Virus record (IMG/VR): IMGVR_UViG_3300049596_000303
Location: 1-34,788 of that record
DNA from: a virus
Length of the DNA stretch: 34,788 nucleotides
Reading direction: 5' to 3' (one strand)
Below are positions 29,361-34,788 of the stretch, in pieces. Both the position numbers and the translations under genes were made by a program. Position 1 is the first letter of the stretch, and the number at the start of each line of letters is the position of its first letter. The notes below the pieces were generated by a model, which ran no database searches, was not told where the DNA came from, and saw only the letters and a program-made list of their open reading frames with translations.

Positions 29361-29808
29361 TTTAATGCTTTACATCAATGATTTGCCGGTTGGTTGCTTA
29401 TTAAGCAATGGATTGAGCGAGTCTATTAGTTTTATTAAGACGTGCAAAAGTACTGAGGAGATGGGCCAAAAACAGTTGGGGCAATTGCATTCTTATTCGG
29501 TTAATTTTGAGGCGGTTTATTCCGTAGATTCAAGCGTAATCAGTTGGAATGAATTAAAAGATTTGGGCCGTAGTAGGTTGCTAATGGATTGGTCAATGAT
29601 CAATTTAGAAACGGATGAGGGCGATGCCGGAGAGGGTTTTTTAGAGAATTTAGAGATTACCGGAGTTAGTGAGGATTTTGTTAAATTTGCAGGAACTATT
29701 ACCGGTTATGGGCCAATTGTAGATGCTGGAGTTGAGTATTTTGTTTGGGCGCAAAGTCCAGGTAATTTTGTTGATAATGGTGGTGGAGAGTATATATTTG
29801 TAAATTAA
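29353..29808 (+). CDS. Tail tube-like paralogue 2 with C-terminal extension (151 aa)
   Basis: The first 120 residues are homologous to the preceding gene (LYINDLPVGCL, ESISFIKTCK, SYSVNFEAV, FVKFAGTITGYG). The last 30 residues are an added aromatic-glycine segment (GVEYFVWAQSPGNFVDNGGG). The extension may attach the fibre encoded 7 nt downstream. The three tube-like genes in this genome together suggest repeated use of one fold in the tail. Confidence 0.65.
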   Translation: MTNLMLYINDLPVGCLLSNGLSESISFIKTCKSTEEMGQKQLGQLHSYSVNFEAVYSVDSSVISWNELKDLGRSRLLMDWSMINLETDEGDAGEGFLENLEITGVSEDFVKFAGTITGYGPIVDAGVEYFVWAQSPGNFVDNGGGEYIFVN

Positions 29809-29815
29809 GAAAGAT

Positions 29816-32800
29816 ATGCCAGTTATAAATGGAGTGTACACTAAAGATTTTCCGGCATTAGGCAGAGCGCCAATTGATACGGATATAATTCCGATTGCGG
29901 AGGTTGCTAATCAAATAACCTTTAAAACTACAATCGGAGAGATATTTAACGCTAAAGTTTTTGGAACGGCTGGAGCAATTCCAAAATTTACCTCAGGCAA
30001 TACGCTAGGGGATTCAATTATAACGGAGCTAACTGATAAAATAGGTGTTGATATTGCAACTCCAAACAACAAGCTATCCATTAATTCTACGGATCCGGGA
30101 TCAGGTTTAGATTTACAGATAGGAGCTACATCATATGCAAGATTTGGAATTATCAATCCAGGATTGCCAGGCGAGCCAGGAGTAGATAATGATTGCTTTA
30201 TAGGCTCAACTATTAACAATGATTTTTTAGTACGGACAAATAATATTGAGGCGTTAAGAATAGATACGGCCCAAAGGCTAACAATAGCAAACATTCAAAA
30301 TGCTTTAGCAGATACTGATAAATTTCTAGTTTCTGAGGGCGGAGTAATTAAATACAGAACAGGAGCGGAGGTTTTAGCAGATATTGGTGCAGGGGTTGGT
30401 TCGGTCACTAGCGTAGGTTTAACAATGCCAGTAGCGTTTAGCGTTGCTAATTCACCAATTACAAGTGCAGGGACTTTAGAGGTTACTGCTATTGGGTCGG
30501 CATCTCAATACATTCGTGGCGATGGAACTTTGGCAACTATTCCTTCAACTTCAAGCGGTGGTGCTAATGTTAATTATTATTTAAATGGTTCGGTTGCTGC
30601 AAGTGTAGCGACTTATAAGCAAATGGATAACAGTGCCGTTATTGGCGCAGGTACTGACTTTAATTTGACTGGCAATGGCTTAATTGCTCAATTCTTAACA
30701 GATGCAGGTAACCCAAACAGATTGCTTATTCCGGGCGGTGCGTGGAATTTTGAAATGTACTTTAATATTAGTTCAAGCGGTGGCAATTCTAAATTTTATG
30801 TTGAATTATTAAAATACGATGGAACGACTTTTACAAGTATTGCAAGTTCGGTTGCAGTTCCCGAAGAAATAACAGGCGGAACAACAACAGATTTATACAT
30901 TACATCTTTAGCAGTACCCGAAAGTACTTTATTAATTACTGACAGATTAGCTCTGAGGGTTTACATCGTAGATAATTCAGGCGGTCGTACAGTTACTTTG
31001 CACACCGAGGATAATACCTTGTGTTTAGTTACAACAACCTTTGCGGGTGGTATTGCAGCGTTAAATGGATTAACTTCGAATACTCAATACTTTGCAACTG
31101 GCACGACTGGGACTGATTTTAATATTTCAAGCTTACTTGATACTCATACTTTTAATTTACCAACTGCAAGCGCTACAAATAGAGGGGCATTAAGTTCATC
31201 TAATTGGAGTACGTTTAACGGTAAAATAGGGGGTACAGGAACTGCAAATTATATTCCTAAATTTAATGGAACTAGCTCACTAACAAATAGTACTATTTTT
31301 GAAGATGCTGGTGGCGTAGCTATTGGAGTTCCTTTTACGGAAGCAGGTTTTTTGCTTTATGTAAATGGTGGAATAAAAGCAAATGGCAATAGTACAATTA
31401 ATGGTAATTTAACCGCTTCGCAATTTATAGTACCTAGTGGAACTTCAAGCCAATTCTTAAAGGCAGATGGTTCGGTAGATACAACGACATATCAAGCTGC
31501 AATTTCTTTAGCAGCAATCGGAATTACACCAAACGCAAATGGAGCGAGTCTTGTTGGAAGTCTTTTAAATTTACAACCAGCTGATGCAAGTTTTGGAGGT
31601 GTAGTTACTACGGGAACGCAAACCTTTGCAGGAGATAAAACATTTAGTAGTGATTTAACAGTTAATGGTGTTAATATTGGTTTAGGTGGAGGTTCAATAG
31701 ATACGAATACAAGGGTAGGGTCATCGGCTTTAGGGGTGAATACTACTGGTTTTTATAATTCAGCTTTTGGGTACTATGCCTTATCTTCAAATATTATAGG
31801 TAAAAGTAATTCAGCTTTTGGGTTAAGTTCATTAAGAAATAATCTTGCGGATAACAATACTGCAATAGGTGCATATTCAGGTAATCAAATAATATCTGGA
31901 GATAATAACACATTATCAAGTAATAGCGTTTATTTAGGATACGATACACGACCGTCTGCGAATGGTAACACAAACGAGATAGTAATTGGTTATGCTGCAA
32001 GTGGTGGCGGTTCTAATTCGGCTACTTTAGGGAATACAAGCATAGCGACAACTATCTTACATGGAAATACAAGCATCGGATATACAACTAATCCGAGTTT
32101 ATACAAGTTAGATGTAAATGGTACGGGAAGGTTTGCAGCAAGTGCTGGAACTTATGCTGGCGGTTCTTTAATTTTAACATCTTCGGCTGGAACTAATCCT
32201 ATTTATTTAACAAGTAACGGAGGGTATTTTGCTTTATCAAACGGAGGTGGTGGTGACCATTTATTAATAGCATCCACAGGAGCAGCGACCTTTAGCTCAA
32301 GTGTGAGTGCAACTTCATTTAATTTGGGTAATGGTCAGTTTTTAAGACTAACAAGGGCAAGTGGTGCTTTGCAATACGATGCTTTAGGAATAGTCGCAGG
32401 TACTGATAATACAAGGCTTATATCTACTGGAGATTTTGATATAGTAAATGGGTCATTAACAAGTCAGTTTAAGGTTGCAGCGAGCGGTAACGTAGGTATA
32501 GGAACAACAAGTCCAGCTTATCAATTACAATTATCTACCGATAGTGCAGCAAAACCAACAAGCGCATTATGGACTATTGCATCGGATGAAAGAATAAAAG
32601 AAAATATAACTCCATATACAAAAGGATTAGCTGATTTACTTAAAATTAATCCTGTAAATTATGATTACAATGGATTAGGTGGATTTAAAAAAGGAAAGGG
32701 TGGCGTTGGAATTATAGCTCAAGAAATAATAGATATTTTGCCAGATAGTGTTAGCTCAATAAAAGCTAAATTAAACGAAGATGACAAAGACGAAATTGAT

Positions 32801-32893
32801 ATTTTAAATTTTAATGGTCATGAATTAACTTATATTTTAATAAATGCTATAAAAGAATTAAAAGCAGAAATAGAACTACTTAAAAACAAATAA
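29816..32893 (+). CDS. Tail fibre / receptor-binding protein with S74 chaperone (1025 aa)
   Basis: The protein starts with a short N-terminal attachment part, then a long beta-rich shaft with repeated motifs such as AIPKFTSGNTLGDS and YIPKFNGTSSLTNS. Repeats of short Gly-Ser-rich segments continue (SVGLTMPVAFSVANS, NTAIGAYSGNQIISGDNNT). The C-terminal domain holds SDERIKENI with the cleavage serine at S923, releasing about 103 residues, and ends in a coiled-coil helix (LINAIKELKAEIELLKNK). Such chaperones are required to fold the trimeric fibre. The shaft and tip determine host range. Low-complexity repeats in the shaft also make assembly of this gene error-prone. Confidence 0.9.
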   Translation: MPVINGVYTKDFPALGRAPIDTDIIPIAEVANQITFKTTIGEIFNAKVFGTAGAIPKFTSGNTLGDSIITELTDKIGVDIATPNNKLSINSTDPGSGLDLQIGATSYARFGIINPGLPGEPGVDNDCFIGSTINNDFLVRTNNIEALRIDTAQRLTIANIQNALADTDKFLVSEGGVIKYRTGAEVLADIGAGVGSVTSVGLTMPVAFSVANSPITSAGTLEVTAIGSASQYIRGDGTLATIPSTSSGGANVNYYLNGSVAASVATYKQMDNSAVIGAGTDFNLTGNGLIAQFLTDAGNPNRLLIPGGAWNFEMYFNISSSGGNSKFYVELLKYDGTTFTSIASSVAVPEEITGGTTTDLYITSLAVPESTLLITDRLALRVYIVDNSGGRTVTLHTEDNTLCLVTTTFAGGIAALNGLTSNTQYFATGTTGTDFNISSLLDTHTFNLPTASATNRGALSSSNWSTFNGKIGGTGTANYIPKFNGTSSLTNSTIFEDAGGVAIGVPFTEAGFLLYVNGGIKANGNSTINGNLTASQFIVPSGTSSQFLKADGSVDTTTYQAAISLAAIGITPNANGASLVGSLLNLQPADASFGGVVTTGTQTFAGDKTFSSDLTVNGVNIGLGGGSIDTNTRVGSSALGVNTTGFYNSAFGYYALSSNIIGKSNSAFGLSSLRNNLADNNTAIGAYSGNQIISGDNNTLSSNSVYLGYDTRPSANGNTNEIVIGYAASGGGSNSATLGNTSIATTILHGNTSIGYTTNPSLYKLDVNGTGRFAASAGTYAGGSLILTSSAGTNPIYLTSNGGYFALSNGGGGDHLLIASTGAATFSSSVSATSFNLGNGQFLRLTRASGALQYDALGIVAGTDNTRLISTGDFDIVNGSLTSQFKVAASGNVGIGTTSPAYQLQLSTDSAAKPTSALWTIASDERIKENITPYTKGLADLLKINPVNYDYNGLGGFKKGKGGVGIIAQEIIDILPDSVSSIKAKLNEDDKDEIDILNFNGHELTYILINAIKELKAEIELLKNK

Positions 32894-32895
32894 TT

Positions 32896-33279
32896 ATGAA
32901 GAATATTCAATCAATCCCTACATGGGTAAAAGGTCAAGCAGTAACGGCAACTATTTTTAATTTACGCCCAATCGGTGGCGAGTTATTCCAAAGTGCTACG
33001 TTTTACTTTGCTTTATTAGATAGCGACTTAGTAGTGACCGCAGATGGCAATTTAACGATGTCAGGCGATGCTTATAACGAATGGGGTAATGATGATGAGT
33101 ATGCGTATAACTATGCAGCAGAGAAGCTTAATTTAGTTATTACAGGGGATTATGTAGCTCCAGTGATTGCATCAAGCAATGAGCCAATTGTAGATACTTT
33201 AAATGAGGTTGCTGAGCCAATTGCTGAGGAGCCAACTGTACAGGATAACTTGACAGTTGAAACGGATACAGAAATTTAA
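32896..33279 (+). CDS. Small fibre-adjacent protein, second copy (127 aa)
   Basis: The core matches the 111-aa protein at 517-852 almost completely. A 16-residue insertion in the acidic tail (SSNEPIVDTLNEVAEPIAEEP in place of GTIVEP) makes this copy longer. The tail ends the same (TVQDNLTVETDTEI). It starts 2 nt after the fibre stop. Function is unknown; see the first copy. Confidence 0.75.
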   Translation: MKNIQSIPTWVKGQAVTATIFNLRPIGGELFQSATFYFALLDSDLVVTADGNLTMSGDAYNEWGNDDEYAYNYAAEKLNLVITGDYVAPVIASSNEPIVDTLNEVAEPIAEEPTVQDNLTVETDTEI

Positions 33280-33288
33280 TTATATTTG
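33257..33288 (+). promoter_or_regulatory. Promoter before the second lysis cassette
   Basis: TTG at 33257-33259, 21 nt, TATATTTG at 33281-33288; same boxes and spacing as at 830-861. Conservation between the two diverged copies supports function. Confidence 0.55.
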
Positions 33289-33303
33289 TTAAAAAATAAC
33301 ACT

Positions 33304-33483
33304 ATGAAAACCAAAGAAGTAAAGAAAACAGAGCCACAAAAGTTAAAAGTTGAATTGACAGTACAGGAATGGGAAGCGGTTTTAGCAGTAATTGAAAACA
33401 GTACATCTGCTCACATTCAAGTAAAATCAGTTGCAGCCGAATTAGTTAAACAATTACAACCACAGGTAAAAGATGACAAATAA
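33304..33483 (+). CDS. Small conserved protein, second copy (59 aa)
   Basis: The ATG at 33304 aligns with the ATG at 879 in the first copy, and the protein matches it with differences mainly in the first ten residues. An upstream in-frame TTG at 33286 would add six residues that do not exist in the first copy, and it falls in the promoter. It overlaps the holin-like gene by 11 nt. Confidence 0.75.
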   Translation: MKTKEVKKTEPQKLKVELTVQEWEAVLAVIENSTSAHIQVKSVAAELVKQLQPQVKDDK

Positions 33484-33643
33484 TAATGCTGATTTGGCGA
33501 CAATTTTAAGCGTATCAGGCGCAATGGTATCTATGGCTGATGTTCAGCCTGTTGTAACAATGATAGCATCTTTCGTGGCCATAATTAGCGGGTTATTTGC
33601 AATCAGGTATTATCTGCATGCGACTGAAAAGCTGAAAAAATGA
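33473..33643 (+). CDS. Holin-like small membrane protein, second copy (56 aa)
   Basis: Same length and same membrane profile as 1048-1218 with conservative changes in the membrane segment (VVTMIASFVAIISGLFAIRYYL). Overlaps neighbours in the same way. Supports the reading of this short frame as a real gene. Confidence 0.65.
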   Translation: MTNNNADLATILSVSGAMVSMADVQPVVTMIASFVAIISGLFAIRYYLHATEKLKK

Positions 33644-34164
33644 TTAAGAACGGATTAATAGTATGTCTGATATTATTATCCGTTTTTTTGTTTTCGGTTA
33701 GAAAGCGGACCAACACAATTACATCTACAAAAATTGATACTGTTATTAATTACAAAACTTTTATTAAGTATCAGAAAGGCGATAAAATCAAGGTCAAAGT
33801 AATTGATACTCTGATTAACACAGATACTGCATACATTGTGAAAGAGTTTAACGAGGTTAAAGAATTTACCGATACAATCCGAGAAATGGAAAATGTGTAT
33901 ATAATAAAGGACACTATTAGCCAAAGCAAAATAATTGGCAGATCATTTCAGGCTCAGATACAAGAAAAAACAATCACAGTAAATAACACAGTAACAGTCA
34001 AGAACAAAGCAGCGTTATACATAGGCTTTAGGTCTGATTTAAGCCACGATTATAGTAAAGTGGAACACAACATTAGCCTACATCTTAAAACTCGGCAAAA
34101 AGGCTTATTTAGCGTTGGTTACGGAATGTCAGGTTACTCAATCGGTTATTCATTAAAATTATGA
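33640..34164 (+). CDS. Spanin-like protein, second copy (174 aa)
   Basis: Roughly 70% identical to the copy at 1215-1745. The anchor (about residues 4-20) and the last 20 residues are nearly unchanged; the central stalk differs and has lost two residues. This pattern points to function in both ends and a spacer between them. It overlaps the next gene by 4 nt. Confidence 0.55.
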   Translation: MIKNGLIVCLILLSVFLFSVRKRTNTITSTKIDTVINYKTFIKYQKGDKIKVKVIDTLINTDTAYIVKEFNEVKEFTDTIREMENVYIIKDTISQSKIIGRSFQAQIQEKTITVNNTVTVKNKAALYIGFRSDLSHDYSKVEHNISLHLKTRQKGLFSVGYGMSGYSIGYSLKL

Positions 34165-34349
34165 GGCAATTTTTTACAGAGGATAATGATAGATTATCAA
34201 TGAAACGATTATGCGGATTTATTTGCGTGATGGCTTTAGCTATTAAATTAATACATTCGCCAAATGAAGCTATTATAATATCAGTTGCTACATTGGCAGG
34301 TGCATCATTAGGGTTTACATCAATCGAGAAAGTATTTAAGAAAAAATGA
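34161..34349 (+). CDS. Small membrane protein of the lysis cassette, second copy (62 aa)
   Basis: Nearly identical to 1742-1930, with the same two membrane segments and the EKVFKKK tail; the few changes (for example V to M, T to A) are conservative. It is linked by 4-nt overlaps to the spanin-like gene and the endolysin. A holin role is inferred as for the first copy. Confidence 0.65.
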   Translation: MRQFFTEDNDRLSMKRLCGFICVMALAIKLIHSPNEAIIISVATLAGASLGFTSIEKVFKKK

Positions 34350-34788
34350 AACTATCAGAGAATTTAGATTTGAGTGAAGTCATTCGCAGCGAATCAGCCA
34401 AAAGGCATGGAATTTCTAACCAGCCAACTCCGGAGCATATTGAGAATTTTAAGTTACTAGCTGAAAAGATATTTCAGCCGATCAGGGATCATTTTAAAGT
34501 GCCTATCCGGATCAGCTCAGGATATCGCAGTAAGGAGTTAAATGCCAAAATTGGTGGGTCCGCATCTAGTCAGCATTGCAAAGGCCAGGCAATTGACATA
34601 GATCAAGATGGAACCTCAATTACAAATAGGCAGGTGTTTGATTTTATAAAAGATAATTTACCATTTGATCAGTTAATATATGAATTTGGCGATGATGATA
34701 ATCCTAATTGGGTGCATGTTAGTTATAATAGACATGGATCAAGAGGACAGGTTTTAAAAGCTTATAAACTAAACGGACAAACTAAATA
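34346..34788 (+). CDS. Endolysin, M15-family, second copy (3'-truncated by window end)
   Basis: The first 147 codons are present; the window ends 16 nt before the stop seen in the first copy. The motif SSQHCKGQAIDID and NWVHVSY are intact. The first 70 codons differ in several places from the first copy (T/I, N/S and E/D exchanges plus synonymous changes), while the last 120 bases are identical. This sharp change suggests recombination between strains. Confidence 0.85.
   Translation, partial: MKLSENLDLSEVIRSESAKRHGISNQPTPEHIENFKLLAEKIFQPIRDHFKVPIRISSGYRSKELNAKIGGSASSQHCKGQAIDIDQDGTSITNRQVFDFIKDNLPFDQLIYEFGDDDNPNWVHVSYNRHGSRGQVLKAYKLNGQTK

Larger units (their letters stand above)
32379..34788 (+). 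repeat. Right copy of the diverged end-to-end repeat
   Basis: It corresponds to 1-2369 with the same gene order. Offsets grow from 32378 to 32419 through a 48-nt insertion in the 127-aa gene, small intergenic changes and a 6-nt loss in the spanin-like gene. The window ends within the second endolysin, so the sequence after it (phosphoesterase, homing endonuclease) is not visible in this copy. Confidence 0.9.

Noticed and set aside
33286-33483. TTG start giving a 65-aa version of the small conserved protein
   Set aside because: The first copy has no such extension; the ATG at 33304 aligns with the ATG at 879. The TTG lies in the TATATTTG promoter box.
1690-33924. Minus-strand open frames (for example 9366-9746, 11738-12124, 24760-24978, 29911-30294)
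   Set aside because: All lie opposite recognised + strand genes, have low-complexity translations and show no promoter or spacing that fits. They are shadows.
1-34788. Exact direct terminal repeat (DTR) of a complete phage genome
   Set aside because: The two ends differ by many substitutions and several indels, so they are not copies of one terminal repeat.
1-34788. CRISPR array, toxin-antitoxin or classic defence system
   Set aside because: I see no regularly spaced repeats with spacers, no cas genes, and no recognisable defence nuclease or toxin pair; nucleases present fit phage recombination.
1-34788. Prophage with integration module
   Set aside because: No integrase, excisionase or repressor is visible, and no host gene flanks the window.

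Overview
This window reads as slightly more than one complete genome of a small tailed phage (siphovirus-like, HK97-fold head) that infects a member of the Bacteroidota. The host call is an inference. It rests on AT-rich DNA, starts that lack Shine-Dalgarno sequences, several promoters of the Bacteroidota form (TTTG, about 20 nt, TAnnTTTG), and a BT4734/VirE-type primase fused to a VapE helicase. All convincing genes lie on the + strand, closely packed and often overlapping by 4 nt. I see no integrase, excisionase or repressor, so a lytic phage is more likely than a prophage, although an unrecognised small regulator cannot be excluded.

Layout. 1-2385: the C-terminal end of a tail fibre (S74 chaperone), two small proteins, and a lysis cassette (two small membrane proteins, a spanin-like protein, an M15 endolysin). 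2389-4116: a metallophosphoesterase and a GIY-YIG homing endonuclease. 4249-5874: an early promoter with a repeated operator-like element, followed by a run of very small genes. 5958-8487: a recombination module (Rad52-like annealing protein, PD-(D/E)XK exonuclease, SSB-like protein, HTH protein, VRR-NUC nuclease). 8461-11258: a promoter, a short structured and terminated leader RNA, a zinc/DUF3820-like protein, the primase-helicase, and a TTAATAGG repeat cluster that looks like a replication origin or operator. 11261-17401: two small proteins, terminase subunits, portal, MuF-like protein, prohead protease and major capsid protein. 17438-17944: a terminator, a promoter, and a small gene inserted between a 20-nt duplicate of a tRNA 5' end and a tRNA-like gene with an abnormal anticodon arm. 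17959-22149: an accessory block of five glycosyltransferase-like genes and small ORFs, lying between capsid and connector genes. 22180-29808: connector, tail completion, tail tube, tail chaperones joined by a -1 frameshift, tape measure, distal tail protein and two tube-like paralogues. 29816-32893: the complete tail fibre.

From 32379 to the end the order of the first 2369 bases repeats (fibre C-terminus, lysis cassette, endolysin). This repeat is diverged: about 97% identical in the fibre end, clearly lower in the spanin-like gene, and almost identical again in the endolysin 3' half. One genome unit is therefore about 32.4 kb. The two copies appear to come from different strains or from two related units, because a true terminal repeat would be identical.

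Functionally the window holds a self-contained lytic programme: early small proteins and recombination/replication genes, then packaging and head-tail morphogenesis, then host recognition and lysis. The accessory glycosyltransferase block and the tRNA-associated cassette sit in the capsid/connector junction. The least explained elements are the tRNA-like gene with its duplicated 5' end, the leader RNA before the replication genes, and the iteron cluster after the primase-helicase.
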